This document shows positions 12,601 through 22,933 of a DNA stretch of 64,000 bases, piece after piece (position 1 is the stretch's first letter; each line of letters opens with the position of its first letter). The notes under the pieces are model-generated. The model searched no databases and was not told the origin of the DNA. It saw nothing but the letters and a program-made list of their open reading frames with translations. This stretch comes from Setoptus koraiensis. Its lineage: Eukaryota > Arthropoda. The position numbers and the translations under genes are program-made. The stretch is taken from the NCBI GenBank assembly GCA_048013815.1, contig CM106585.1, forward strand, positions 15,562,001-15,626,000, given 5' to 3'.

Positions 12601-14307
12601 CAGTTTATCTAGTGACCAATGACTCGTGGTACCATTTTTCTTATCATGAACCTCTACAGCTACGAATGTTGGATAGTAATGATCCTTGAGATTACCGTCC
12701 TCGTCAAAGAATCGTCTCAAGAGCTTTTCTGGTATGAGATCCTTTGATATCGGCGAGTAGATGGTGTGACGAAGCAAGATAAATTCAAAAGTAGTGCGTT
12801 TTTTCAATTCTCGCGACAGAGTATTGGCCTCTTCCAAGAATATGCTATTACTCCACAACTCATCTCGAATGCCAGCAAACTGATAATATCTCCATTTTCT
12901 AGCAACTCTCCTGGCAAGAACGAGATGTTCGGGAGTCCAATCACAAGGACTTTGTTCGTCGAAAGTGTGTTTAGATCGGATTGCGGCGGTTCTTTTCAAT
13001 TTTTGGTCCTTTGTTTCAAGTAAATCAGAGATGAGTTTTTCACTTTCTTGAAGTTGTTCGATTGCACTATGATCTTCACAAGCTACGATTTCGCCCGACT
13101 CTTTTACGCTCTCTTGCTTTATCACAGGTTCATGATTGCAAATCTCAGAAGTTATATTTTCTTGTGAAGATTTTGTTTGCTGTCCGGACGATTCTAAACA
13201 GATACCTTTTGATTGCAGCACAGCTTTCAATTTCTCAATTTCTTTCTTAAGTTCTCTTATGAGTTTAACTTTTTCATCTTCGTTAACTACGGCCTTACAG
13301 AGAATACTTTTGGCTCTGTCCGCATATCGAAGGGTGCTCAACGTTTCTTCATAATTGATATCTGCAGGGCTCAAAGCAGCCACCATGGCTGTTTTAGAGT
13401 TTCCGCCCAAATTTTCGCGTAGTAACCAAGTAAGTACAGAGTCTCTATAGGGTATGTGCTGATCGCCATTCTTTTTCGCTAACGCTGATATCACCTGTCC
13501 TAGTGTGGCTAAAGATTTGTTGATATTAGCGCCTTCCTTCAATCTAACGCCCTGAGCGCCTGTCGAATCGGCTCTTTCGCTACCGGCCAGATCAACTAAT
13601 GAGATTTTACTAACCAAGGTGCTTACTTTATCAGTATCAGTGCATTTCATTTTTTGCGTTAAAATTATTGTTAATACTGCATGAGATCTACTGCTGGTCT
13701 CATTCATGTTTGTCGAAGCGACTGTTCTAGATTTGTTTCCCGTGTCAAGCCAATTTTTGATATCTTTGTAGCTTGTAACAACTACCTTGGACAAGTCTTC
13801 AACGTAAGGCCCCGTGAGGTTGTGTTCGCGTACACGCAGTGATTTTCCTTGTGGATTGAGTAAATCTTTCACTCTCTCGCAATATATTTCCATATATGAG
13901 ACTTCAATGGTATACTCTAGGATATCTTTGGCTTGCAACCGTTCGAAGAGATCATTACACAAACGAGGTATTATACCTTCTTCTTGTTTGGTGCCCATCA
14001 TAGTGTAACTCTTGCCTGCCCCAGTTTGTCCATAAGCAAATATACAAATATTGTAGCCTTGCAGAGCGTGTTCTAACATTTCTAGTCCAATATCTGAATA
14101 TACCAACTCCTGATTGGCATAATGAGCGTCCTCTCTGTTGTGTGACCAATAAGAATAATCAAATCTGAAGCTCTTGCTATTATCTCTATCTCCCAATTTG
14201 CTAATAATGGTAGATTGGCCATCCACCGAGATACAACATTGACAATCGCGCTCAATCTCACGCCTGTTAAAGGGTCTAACACGTACGGCTACTTTGATTG
14301 ACGACAT
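9616..14307 (-). CDS. Kinesin-3 motor of the unc-104/KIF1A type, FHA domain absent
   Basis: One uninterrupted frame of 1563 residues. The motor domain covers about 1-335: P-loop GQTGAGKS at 93-100, switch I NETSSRSH at 202-209, switch II DLAGSE at 239-244, then YADRAK and the neck helix. Next come a short coiled region, the conserved KIF1 block ([48 protein letters not shown]), a long divergent middle and a C-terminal PH domain ([33 protein letters not shown]). Kinesin-3 motors carry synaptic vesicle precursors and bind cargo lipids through the PH domain. The FHA domain that should follow the first coiled coil is missing: sequence jumps from LKRTAAIRS near residue 445 straight to the later block. 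The lysine-rich K-loop is also reduced to AKKNGDQH. No intron in 4.7 kb suggests a retrocopy or wholesale intron loss, but the frame is intact. Confidence 0.9.
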   Translation of the reverse strand: MSSIKVAVRVRPFNRREIERDCQCCISVDGQSTIISKLGDRDNSKSFRFDYSYWSHNREDAHYANQELVYSDIGLEMLEHALQGYNICIFAYGQTGAGKSYTMMGTKQEEGIIPRLCNDLFERLQAKDILEYTIEVSYMEIYCERVKDLLNPQGKSLRVREHNLTGPYVEDLSKVVVTSYKDIKNWLDTGNKSRTVASTNMNETSSRSHAVLTIILTQKMKCTDTDKVSTLVSKISLVDLAGSERADSTGAQGVRLKEGANINKSLATLGQVISALAKKNGDQHIPYRDSVLTWLLRENLGGNSKTAMVAALSPADINYEETLSTLRYADRAKSILCKAVVNEDEKVKLIRELKKEIEKLKAVLQSKGICLESSGQQTKSSQENITSEICNHEPVIKQESVKESGEIVACEDHSAIEQLQESEKLISDLLETKDQKLKRTAAIRSKHTFDEQSPCDWTPEHLVLARRVARKWRYYQFAGIRDELWSNSIFLEEANTLSRELKKRTTFEFILLRHTIYSPISKDLIPEKLLRRFFDEDGNLKDHYYPTFVAVEVHDKKNGTTSHWSLDKLKQRLELMREIHNASRDSSQETSNPSDGFDPRDPFDDRDRWSWFKVIGRAYLYISNLTYPTKCEQKIPIVNEHGDVKGYLEVSLEAIRDSKDLSGQSHELKFDDSDANLISVERECDDLLDDLLQHRCCPNLRTCRFEATSYRYCQKTNGIIFSAYPDLNASIETIESYYNDIKEEVEDDENDTIKDDDENTPTPSKTPEPSTCESDEKSDRNKHLRIKTQFTFRIKIDRIIDLPKTYSDVFCQFSFIHKPEKIFSTDPIKNTRPPSTFHSVHNFTVNEVTNAFINYLRHHPIVFEVFGHIEQHPLHREAKDLRHPFCNVGPRNSVVRQPPKRLFPHMMTISQPVPSPKIQNIVGLKKSSQIQSRFDLLIWFEICELALNSDEYIPVTVDRCDEMPHKSTFLLHQGIQRKICITIVHEEDSAINWQDVRELVIGRVRKQAEYPDDASDTDPENPILSLNILSCQYLNQIDHRIVYRIEANWDTSLHNTTLLNKITPLDERVFLTLSVYIDLEGCSQPAIITKDLAVMIVERDSRATRLMSYTNSKTIKSFFTNSTKHCSHLSSIYELAMYRAIDHGSLRHHNLPRPSSSQSTYNLFSLASSMSSANLSSILNTTQPNRSNLSRLNTTCMEQSWTQSEWSIDAYQRSPNCESWEPRIDSLIAEHQWNLEKILRLCEVEKTKHRMSAKEWKTKRFNIDSNSSQQQRDSTNRNGYQGSLKRSSIPHSSSLFNLIQSMSRSPSLASVSNAHWLEEKPMEPWFATIEERNLCLKYLRLMRYHLLTRHKPWNNEELDNLPQQENDNIQSRCQSCVTDQNDDHSPESNASSPDTWIPPTNKLNNLLMHRHKMMSDFDTNNNNTNMSHTSASNILIGTFAKCLLIPEIEEVRLSLVVSRRGYLNYSEDRAHEWFRRWFVVKRPYLIIYKNDKEQVERDIINLTTANIEQPEDDLNLGNVFTITTKHRAYLIQSDSQRELHDWLYAINPLYAGQLTSRLSLINR

Positions 14308-15395
14308 GGCTATGATTGCAATGACGTTTAATATTGTAGAGTGAATCCCTTCAAGTTATTACAATACAATAAAGATATGCAACTCTCATACTATATTAGT
14401 ACTATGTTAATGCTAATGATTTTATAATAGATAGAAGATCTGGTCCTTTCCTATTGTGCCGCTGTTTATTTACTTCTTCTTTGAAACTTTTATAATAATA
14501 GAACAATAAATAATAATAACAAAATCTGGCCCCTTTGTGTCGAGTGCTAACAGTAAAATTCTATGGTTATTTACACGCATCGATCATCATGGGGGCCAGA
14601 TTTAATGAGTATTCTCCTATATGGATAATCCCTTGTGGACTTTCGTTGTGTTGGCAGCTGAATGAGATCTACACGGGGCGATTACCATAAATTATGATTT
14701 ACATTTACATTGAATTAATTATAATAAATAATGATAGTAAAACCAGACTTGTCGATATATAAAAACTATCTGAATTTTGATGTCAAGACATTATCATGAT
14801 TGATCTGATATGTAGTTTTGCTTGGATAATACCACTAATAATAATAATAGTAATAGTAATAATAATAACAACAACATTAATGTGCATTGAGACTGCCCAG
14901 CTGTCACCAGAGAACCAGCGCTCCTTGAACCTCAAAGCTCGTGGCATATTGCGTGCAAATGCCGCGCTAAAGCATAGGGCCGTCATTGTTGCGATCAAGA
15001 GGTTTTGGCCTAACATACCAAAGTAATAAAAGAGCTAATAAGGCTGAAGACTGGGCCTATAGTTCAAGATTAGTCGCGTGTGTGCGGAGAATGAAGTCAA
15101 AATATTTCCGGTTTTGAAAAACCAAAAAAACGCAGTAGTAGATCGGTCTATGCCCAGACTGAAGACTAACTCACCTTTTGAAGATGTGACTGTGAGTAGC
15201 GAGTCATCTGAGTTGAATATTTTATCAGGGAACGTCCCTCCAAAAATGTTCCAACAGGATGGAAGTCCGTTAAACGCTACTACCCGTCTGGTGAATCAAC
15301 TTTTCTTATCAAGAGTCATAACTCCGAACCAATTTCTGTGATTATCAACAACAACCCAATAATGAGCCGCTTCAGCGAAGTGACGTACCGTTCAG
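14308..15395. other. Intergenic stretch between kinesin-3 and TM9SF4
   Basis: Contains an imperfect (AAT/AAC)n tract at about 14836-14873. A short open frame near 15063-15341 has an ordinary amino-acid mix (LKTNSPFEDVTVSS) but no ATG-led, splice-supported gene model could be built around it and nothing in it is recognised. Confidence 0.45.
14836..14873. repeat. Imperfect AAT/AAC trinucleotide microsatellite
   Basis: Runs of aat and aac with a few single-base interruptions. It produces poly-isoleucine or poly-valine frames on both strands that should not be taken as genes. Confidence 0.85.
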
Positions 15396-15401
15396 TTTAT
15401 T
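15396..15401 (-). promoter_or_regulatory. Polyadenylation signal of TM9SF4
   Basis: AATAAA on the minus strand about 47 bases after the TM9SF4 stop codon. Confidence 0.55.
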
Positions 15402-15447
15402 TTAAATACATCATGACATATATTACTTTCTTTATATAGTTTGAATC

Positions 15448-17561
15448 TTAATCAACTTTGACCACGCTGTATATTTTTCTAACAAACCAGAAACAAGCAA
15501 AGAATCCTACTGTTCCGGTGAGCAGAAAGAATAAAAACACCATTATCAATGTATATCCGAAGTATAGTAATGTTGACACAGTTCCTGAGATGCTTAGTTT
15601 GGCTATGAAATAATGTAAACAATATACAAATAAATAGAAAGCAGCAAAACCACTTGTCAAGAATGACCTCCACCACCATGCATGATCCTCGGCGCATAAA
15701 TGGAAATAGCAAAGTAGTATGGTTGTTTCACTGCAGGTCACTACCAGGATATTGTATACCAAAAATAAGAAACCAAACATGTAGTACATTTGGTTGGACC
15801 ATATACTATTCAAGATGAAGAAGAGCTGTATGAATATACAACCAAACGGTAGAATACCACCCATGACAATTCCAGGTACTGGTTGAGTATAGATTGATTG
15901 CACTGGTATCTGTCGGGGTATCTGATTTGTCCTCACCGGGTGCTCAATAGTTCTTTTCTTAAAGCCGAAATAAGCACCCACAAATGTAAGGGGCAGAGAG
16001 ATTAGCATCCACATAGCGAGTAGAGCTACTAGAATTCCAAAGGGCACGGCGGCTGAACTAGAGTTGGCCCATAGCATCAAGTTCATGATGAAGAATAAAC
16101 CAAATACTATGCCAGGACATAAGAGAGCAGTGAGAAGTACATTCATTTTCCAGCGATACTCTCCAAATGATTTGCATAGCCTGGCAGATACATAACCTAT
16201 TTAGGTTAAATTGATGAAAGATAGAAAAGTAGTTAGATCGAATCAATCAATCGATGAAATGAATCGAGAATATTCAAATCAATGCTTTGTGGAGCGTGAT
16301 TAAAATTACCTGCTGGAGTTCCTAGACAGACAAACAGAACCAAGGCACAAGTCATGAGAGAACCTCTATTGGCTGGGGACAGAAAACCTAGGCATGCGAA
16401 AAATAAGGTGATCAGGGTCATAAAGGTCACTTGAACACCACTTCCTAGTAATACTGATAATAGCATCGCATGTTGAGGTGGCCTAAATACATCACCATGA
16501 ACTAGTTTCCACCCAAACTCTTCTTGGGCATCATCTTCTGGATCTAACTGATTGTATCTGGCTATATCTTTGTGTAAAGTTCTCAATAGAATCATTGCTA
16601 CCATACCAGTGAGGAATAATACGATGACTAGTGAATTCAAGATGGAGAACCATTGTATGTTTGTATGCGTCGATGATCCAAGTATGTAATCCCATCTTGA
16701 AGACCACTTGATAGTATTATTTTTAGCAAATTTTATAGAGTAAGAGTAGGTGATATTGAGAACATTGTCGGTTATCTTATCCTCAGGTATAGTCATCAAA
16801 TCCACATCTCTTGCACACTGTGAAGGATCTCCATTGGGAGGTGTCTGATGTTTGATACTACGCGGTTCTATTACAACGGATGTTATACGGCCGCCTTTGT
16901 CCCCAAAGTCGACACCCCAAGCCTCGTGCTCTCCCGAGTGGTATGTGACTAAAATGTCGACGTGGTTGAATATGTAGTATGAACTAGACTGATCAAATCT
17001 ACCATCCATGAAACAGGCTCCGTGGGCTATTCCGTCTGGTCCTACACTGCAACCCATTGGAAATCCAACGGAACAGTATTGTTCTTCGCTATCGACCGCA
17101 TAACACCATGTGACGGGCATGTTGTCTACAATCCAGTGATGCTGATAATTGTAATGTATACCTTTTTTAAGGCGGTCCAATTTTTTCACATCATCTGGAT
17201 TATTCAGATCATAAGATTTGTGGCATAATTTTTTGCAGCTTTCATCCTTAAGGAATGATATATTATATGGTGACGGGCGAATGCGTTCCCCGAAAACAAT
17301 TTGACCCAAATTTTCCACTGGCCAATCTTGTGAGTCTGATTGACAGAAATCAAAATAACTGTACTCATATGGTATAGCTGATTCTTCTGAGTCCAGCCGG
17401 TTCACAAATAATTTCACTTCAGATTTGCATGAATCTGTTGTTTTGTCCTCTTCGCAAAAGTTAACTGGTGCCAAACCGGGCAAATAAAACGAATCAACAA
17501 TAATTGGTAATGATGATATTATTGCCAACAAGGATAGGTGATATAAGAGAAGATTTTTCAT
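15448..17561 (-). CDS. TM9SF4: Transmembrane 9 superfamily member 4 (nonaspanin)
   Basis: Two coding exons, 17561-16310 and 16196-15448, give 666 residues, close to the roughly 640 of animal TM9SF4. A cleavable signal peptide covers about residues 1-23 and is followed by [12 protein letters not shown], the family's N-terminal hallmark. A large lumenal domain is followed by nine membrane helices. The splice joins TPAG to [11 protein letters not shown], as in TM9SF4. Downstream segments such as [34 protein letters not shown] and [11 protein letters not shown] are nearly identical to the vertebrate protein. It ends KIYSVVKVD, the KxD-type signal typical of Golgi-retained family members. TM9SF proteins reside in Golgi and endosomes and act in membrane-protein sorting, cell adhesion and phagocytosis. 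Confidence 0.95.
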
Positions 17562-18398
17562 TTTGACGATCTCCGATGGACACGATGGTTTTGTAGTTGT
17601 TGATTATAATATATGATAATATATATAAATGCTAATATAAATATATTTGTGTATTCTATATTATCCTCTACTATTATCTGGCCGAGCTTGTTGTTCTAAT
17701 ATGGATAGTAATCATTTGATATGATGAATATATTGTATCTATCTCAGTATATAGTAAATGGTAATAGATTGATTGATAATCTGATTAAAGTGTAAAGCAT
17801 GTGAGTCCCCTTTCCCTTATTGTTGTCGTGTTCCTGCATAGATTGCTTACAAGATTAAATATGGTCAGTGCAATAACGAGTTTTGCTCATACATGACATG
17901 AATGTGTATCATCGTTACCATTCAACATAGATAGTTGCTGACTTATATTTTTATTGTCATATGGCCTTTGTTGTTAAGATCGTCGTCAACATTTATTGGA
18001 TAATATCTGTATTATTTGTTAGCTAGGTGGCGACATTCACTGACAACTGTGAAGCAATATTTTCTCATTACTGCCAACAGTTACTGCACTGTGTATTATC
18101 TTCTCAGCTGATTAGCGTTACGTAAAGCACGTCTCACAAGCGTTATGTAACGACTGAAAATGCTTTTACAAGTTGACTTGTGATTGAACGACGTCTCATC
18201 GTGAGTAGACAGAGGAGAAATCAGAAAGAATATGCTTTGTGGTGGGCATAAATTCACGTATAAATATACAATGTTTTTCACCTTGAGAAATGAAATTGGG
18301 TGCATTTTGAGGCACATTTCGCTCAGTTCTTCACGCGATTGCAAAAAGTGTGCGCGTCACTTGCCGTTTTTCCCATCTGAGAATATGTGCAAGAGGCA
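17562..18398. other. Intergenic stretch, nothing recognised
   Basis: AT-rich stretch upstream of TM9SF4. It should hold that gene's promoter. The frame open on the minus strand at 18096-18344 lacks a good start and resembles nothing known. Confidence 0.45.
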
Positions 18399-18929
18399 TC
18401 AGCAGTGATGGTCACTTGCTCTTTGCACAACAGTAATATCGCCAGAATTACACGCTGGAAATCGTGGGACCCCCATCGGCTTTACTTAATCATTCCGCAT
18501 GACATATTAATAATTGATGCAATATCCCGATTCAATATAGAGACTATCCAACCTCACCTTTCAAATTCCGCCACTTGGGTGCTGAGAGAACAACTGATGG
18601 CAGCGCGCTCTTCCAGTCGCTCACAAAGCCGCCGTGAATGCAACCGTGGCATACGTTCCACAATGTTGCGGCCACGACATCCACTGTAGAAGATTGAATG
18701 ATGTGAACGTTGCAATACGAACCAATTGTTAGATGTTATTATCAAATATGTAATATTCACCACGATTGACTCTGATAATCTTATCACCTTTCTGGAAAAT
18801 TAACTTGAACGTATTCAGGAACACATAAAACTCATCTACATACTCACAAGGCTCCAGGAATTGTTGGACCCACAAAACGACTTGTCTTCTCAACGTCACC
18901 CAATGATTGTTTTCTTTCATTATCAGCAT
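18399..18929 (-). CDS. Candidate small spliced gene, product unknown
   Basis: A tentative model with three exons on the minus strand: 18929-18761, 18683-18558 and 18454-18399, giving about 116 residues. The first two exons join in frame across a 77-base intron with good borders (CGTG|GTGAAT, ctacag|TGGATG). They read like protein, including VVLWVQQFLEPCEY and VDVVAATLWNVCHGC. The third exon is much less certain and the true 3' end could differ. No domain is recognised. Its ATG would lie only 28 bases from the ATG of the divergent JADE-like gene, so the two would share a core promoter or overlap in their 5' UTRs. It could also be spurious. Confidence 0.3.
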
Positions 18930-18957
18930 GCATACATCGAATAACAAGAGCGTTCAG

Positions 18958-20022
18958 ATGGTTAAGCGAACCAGATTGAGAATCAGGTCAAACTCCGGTT
19001 GTTCTAGCGAGGATGACTCATCCAATTCACACAACGGCATTTATCACAATTCCAAAAGAATTAAGACCGAACACCATACCACTAATAATAGTCATAATTT
19101 GACTCAGATAGTACAAAATAACGATCTTTTTGCCCCTTTGAAAGATCACTCTAGGATATACAATTTTGGTTACAGGAAAAAACCGGCCGAACTGTTCAGG
19201 AAGGATCTAATATCGGCTATGAAATTAGCTGATACGGAGCAATTAAATGAGGCTGAATATATTACTATCACAGACCCGTGGAAAGAGGAATGGGAAAAGG
19301 GTGTTCAAGTCCCAGTGAATCCAGAGGCTCTACCCACTGCCAGTTTTCGACTCATTTGTAATAAGCGCACGAACGAAACCATTATTGGTCGAAGTAATGA
19401 CCCAAACAATGCTGATGTAGATCCAGTAGAAAAGTCGCAGGAAGCGGAATCAACACTGTCCACATTCAAGATGCCAAAAGATTACATCAAGGACCGCTGC
19501 AGTCGACATACTGACCACCTCAAATATGAGCTTGACCTCATAGATCTCAGCTGGCGCGAACTAATGTCAGCCACCTGTGTTCCAACTATATCAGAATCTC
19601 TGATTGAAGATGTTATAACTGAATTGGAAAGACAATGTGCAGAGAACATGAAGAATCACAAAATAGGAATCGAGTTTAATGATGCAGTCGTTTGCGACGT
19701 TTGCAGAAGTCCCTACAGTGAAGAAGGTAATGAGATGGTCTTCTGTGACAGTTGCAACGTTTGCGTCCATCAAGCTTGCTATGGCGTGGAAGAAATTCCC
19801 GAAGGTGACTGGTATTGTCAGCCATGCAAAGAGTTGGGTAAATCTGACAAAGCGAGCTGCATCCTATGTCCCAATAAAAACGGCGCTATGAAACGTACAC
19901 CTGAAGATCATTGGGCTCATGTATCCTGTTCATTATGGGTTGTGTCACAGATTGATGGTGACCATAAGGACGGAACACAAGTTAGCTACAACAAAAAGAA
20001 TAATAAAAGTAAGAAAAAATGA
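18958..20022 (+). CDS. Truncated JADE-like PHD-finger protein (HBO1 complex scaffold family)
   Basis: One exon of 354 residues. I chose the ATG at 18958 because MVKRTRL matches the MKRGRL start of JADE proteins; an upstream in-frame ATG at 18907 region adds 17 unlike residues. A conserved JADE N-terminal block is at about 75-125 (ELFRKDLISAMKLAD, DPWKEEWEKGVQVPV). A complete C4HC3 PHD finger lies at about 246-290 (VCDVCRSPYSEEGNEMVFCD, then HQACYG and DWYCQPC). A zinc knuckle follows (CILCPNKNGAMK, then WAHVSCSLW). JADE proteins then have a second, extended PHD finger; here the frame turns into a short lysine/asparagine tail and stops. JADE scaffolds direct the HBO1 acetyltransferase to nucleosomes through both PHD fingers, so this copy may bind histone H3 differently or interfere with the full protein. 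The LPMO gene converges from 97 bases away. Confidence 0.8.
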   Translation: MVKRTRLRIRSNSGCSSEDDSSNSHNGIYHNSKRIKTEHHTTNNSHNLTQIVQNNDLFAPLKDHSRIYNFGYRKKPAELFRKDLISAMKLADTEQLNEAEYITITDPWKEEWEKGVQVPVNPEALPTASFRLICNKRTNETIIGRSNDPNNADVDPVEKSQEAESTLSTFKMPKDYIKDRCSRHTDHLKYELDLIDLSWRELMSATCVPTISESLIEDVITELERQCAENMKNHKIGIEFNDAVVCDVCRSPYSEEGNEMVFCDSCNVCVHQACYGVEEIPEGDWYCQPCKELGKSDKASCILCPNKNGAMKRTPEDHWAHVSCSLWVVSQIDGDHKDGTQVSYNKKNNKSKKK

Positions 20023-20077
20023 CAATTTGAACGGAGGAAGGTTAATCTCAACTAACTGTATCAAACTGCGCTAAGAT

Positions 20078-20083
20078 TTTATT
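20078..20083 (-). promoter_or_regulatory. Polyadenylation signal of the LPMO gene
   Basis: AATAAA on the minus strand about 37 bases after the LPMO stop codon, lying in the narrow space shared with the convergent JADE-like gene. Confidence 0.5.
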
Positions 20084-20119
20084 TGGGACTTTTCTCCATG
20101 TGTAAATATCGTAGATTGA

Positions 20120-21129
20120 CTATAATCTACCGAGGCGGTTGGTTTCGTTTCCAAGAGTAACCATCTTTCCCCGCCATAAATCCGAGCTTCCGGCATTGTC
20201 TAGGTCTTCTGTTTCCTCGTCGTTGTCATCAGTGCTTGATCCACCACCCAATCCAATACCAAAACCATCGGCTCTAACTGAGACATCCGCACAGTTCCTA
20301 TACAGTTCCTGAAGACCGCAGCCGGTTCGTTGCTTTCCGTCTGGACATCTACCCCAGTTATTAGCAGCTCTATAATCCCACCTGATTATGCAAGCCTTGC
20401 AGGTTTTATTTGGTGGCAATTTCACCGACATTGCCATGATGCCTCTCTCAGAATGATCATTTTTCAATCGATATACCTCGTCGCCATTTATAAGTGGGAG
20501 ATCTTCAAAGCATTCCTCGGTTTCTGTTTGAAAGATTTAGAAACAATTAGAGTCGACGAACTACATGTCTCTAAACATCTACACATACATGATGAGGAGT
20601 TGTAGTTACTTATTTTCAGCAGAAACATACCTCTGACCTTGAATGAATTTCGCCAACATATTTGAAATCGGAAGGTACCTCCGTGATTTGTATCTAAGTC
20701 TACAATTAGTTCTATAGATGACCCAGGAAAATAGTTTTTAACAGTTCGATTTGTCGCCATGTAGCCGCCAGTTTCGTGTATCCTAGGTCCGAGATATGGA
20801 TCGCCACAAACTCCACATTTGCCGTTAGCTTGACGGAGTCCCTTAGTTGTTGTAAATGAGATGATTGGTCTAGCTTATCTATGTCAATACAAAGACTTAA
20901 GTTTGGAAACTGTGATTGATATGCTTACCCCTATGCCGCCACAGAAGAGCTGATTGTCATCGTAGTTTACTGGAGCCGATGAGTCGAGTCTCCACAGGGA
21001 GTTTCGTGCTGCTGGTTCAATAAGGAATCCATGACCATCGACTGAGTTTATTCGTGTTACGAGGAAAACTAAGAGAGTATTAGCTAGAGAACAAATCACT
21101 TTGTTTTGAGACACATTTGCCTCCATCAT
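20120..21129 (-). CDS. AA15-type lytic polysaccharide monooxygenase (secreted)
   Basis: Three coding exons, 21129-20929, 20841-20631 and 20523-20120, give about 271 residues. A hydrophobic leader (LANTLLVFLVTRINS) ends at VDG|HGFLIEP, so the mature protein would begin with the copper-binding His, as in all LPMOs. Further AA15 landmarks are PARNSLWR, NYDDNQLFCGG, NGKCGVCGDPY, the second copper His in TNHGGTFRF, and the cysteine-rich end WGRCPDGKQRTGCG with the CADVSV strand. These enzymes cleave crystalline chitin or cellulose oxidatively. In arthropods they act in cuticle turnover or digestion. After the catalytic domain there is an acidic tail (STDDNDEETEDLDN) of unknown role rather than a chitin-binding module or GPI signal. 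Start choice: the two ATGs at 21129 and 21126 are equally possible. Confidence 0.9.
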
Positions 21130-21950
21130 CACTAGATCTCGATTTGGTGCGTAATTATTTTTTATCTTAAAAGTTAATAGGCCTCCAAGATGCTTCAGTG
21201 GTTGTCAATCCAAGGATGTCAATTAAGTTTACTCTTTTCCCTGGTTGGGCAATTTATTTCTAGACTGCCTGAACTGAACTGGTGTGGAGCTCCAGGAAAC
21301 TATTGTTCATTTATACTACTCTAAAAATATAGCACTTTTGAAGTTTTCTATTATTTACAGGATTCAGAGGCGGTACGTTCATTCATACGTCGATTGAACA
21401 AATATCGCAGTGTCGAGCATATATAAAAGAGTTAATTGTAAAAGGGGAATAAAAGATACGGAAATAATTGACGAAATGATGACATCAATCAAGGTTGCAA
21501 CTAGACCGTTAGAATACTAATTCTATCTCGAAATAAACCCAATCATGCTAACCCTATAGTTAACAGGTTAATATAGAAAGAATTTTACCATAACGGAGAT
21601 CCATGGCAATCACTATGCGGATTAGAGCTTGATTATGGTAATAGATTCGCTGCTCAATTTGATTATGTCTCGATACAGAGAAATCATTGTTTAATTGACG
21701 TAAGTGCTAGATGAATGCATGTGTATACTTGAAATGTATATTTGTGGTAGCGACATAAATGAAGTCAGAACGTCATTGTCGACTCGTGCTCGTCAAATAC
21801 GAAGATCATTAAAGATTTTTAGCCCAATAGATATATTAACATTGACATTGTGTAGATGCGTTTGTAACCAGAGATACCGTTATAGAGAACAACAACAATA
21901 TGCCGCTGTAACATCCTCTGTTAGCGCTTATGAGTGTGCGAATTTTTATA
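21130..21950. other. Intergenic stretch without recognised gene
   Basis: About 0.8 kb upstream of the LPMO gene. The plus-strand frame from 21704 has no ATG-led similarity to known proteins. Nothing else stands out. Confidence 0.45.
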
Positions 21951-22350
21951 GCTCTTTTATTGATCACATTAAATAATCAAAGCAATCAGTAGCTAGGCAA
22001 TAACTAGCCGACTTCTTCGATAATAATTTACAGTAGTTATTAGGTCCTTCGGGAACAAAAACGACCTGTCAGGCCGCCAACTAAATGTACAAGATTGTAA
22101 AATCAACGATGGTGATTGATGTAAAGTAAAGCAACTTTTCTTTAAAGGCTCGCGGACACCAAGACTACGATTAGGTTCGATCATTAATCATCGTTTCAAA
22201 AGTTTCATAGAGGTGATGAGATTTCTTGAGCTATCAACCTTCTTCTGAAAGTATTACGCAAAACCAAAGATGAACCTACAGATCCACGAAGAGTGAATTT
22301 GTGATTACGAACTTTATAACATGGCCTGCATAGTCAGGCTTTAGAGGGCG
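21951..22350 (-). pseudogene. Decayed partial copy of the 3' end of the Sec39/NBAS-like gene
   Basis: The first 290 bases match 23231-23505, the 3' flank of the Sec39-like gene, with long shared strings such as aataactagccgacttcttc and gacaccaagactacgattag. After that, the stretch near 22275-22345 matches the coding region near 23708-23785 more loosely (gaacctacag, tttataacatg, atagtc against gaacatacag, cttcataacatg, atagtc). The intervening coding part is absent. This is a fragment of a duplicated gene end in the same orientation; it has no open frame and lies immediately downstream of LSM10. Confidence 0.65.
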
Positions 22351-22431
22351 CATACATTTGTCGGGTTTCCGCTATCAACGAATCACATCTGGGATAGTTT
22401 GCGTAATCATCCACACGGAGCTAGAGTTGAC

Positions 22432-22933
22432 CTAGCTTGACTCTTTGACTTCTAGTTTCTTTGATGCAACAACATCTTTCTTTGTCCACTGGAGTCTTCT
22501 TCGGCGGATTCTATTGATTTCATCTTTGATTTGCTCCATATCATCACAGTTTTGTGGTAATTCAATATGTCTTACTCTAGGTCCCTTAACAAAGTAATAA
22601 TCATACCGTTTGTTCATGGTCACCTGTTGGTCTTGAAGCGGAATGGTGTCATAAAAGGTGTCCCGAGAAATGACAACATTAGCCATTTCGAAATTCATGC
22701 GACCATCGACTCTGTCAACGGTACCATGTACGAGACTATCGTCTGGATGTCAGCGCAAGAAGATTTCAGTTGTTGTAGTTAGATTGAACAATTAATGAGG
22801 ACGGAAAGAGGCCACTGAGAGTGTACTTACCACGCAGATTTATTGTGACAGTTTTCCCTCTAAGAGACTGCAACAAGACTAGCAAGGTTTTCACCGACTT
22901 GGCTATATCTTTTTGAGAAAGTCCCGAGGACAT
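22432..22933 (-). CDS. LSM10: U7 snRNA-associated Sm-like protein LSm10
   Basis: Two exons, 22933-22831 and 22742-22432, give 137 residues; neither exon alone is long enough to be obvious. The splice (CGTG|GTAAGT to catccag|ACGAT) joins VTINLR to DDSLVHGTVDRVDG, producing an Sm1 motif that matches LSM10 of other animals (LRDESVAHGRIDNVDA). The Sm2 motif follows as YFVKGPRVRHIELP, the same order as the vertebrate FVTGRNVRYVHIP. LSm10 replaces SmD1 in the Sm ring of the U7 snRNP, which processes the 3' ends of replication-dependent histone pre-mRNAs in the nucleus. The C-terminus is basic (INRIRRRRLQWTKK). The gene lies between the pseudogene fragment and the parent Sec39-like gene, which suggests it was enclosed by a local duplication. 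Confidence 0.88.

Noticed and set aside
14783-15026. Short frames with Ile/Val-rich helices and a signal-like start
   Set aside because: The hydrophobic part is the translation of the AAT/AAC microsatellite and there is no supporting splice or similarity.
21951-22250. The 270-base repeat as a tRNA-derived SINE (it contains ggttcgatcatt, near a B box)
   Set aside because: No A box at the right distance and no poly-A tail; similarity continues towards the neighbouring gene's coding end, which fits gene duplication better.
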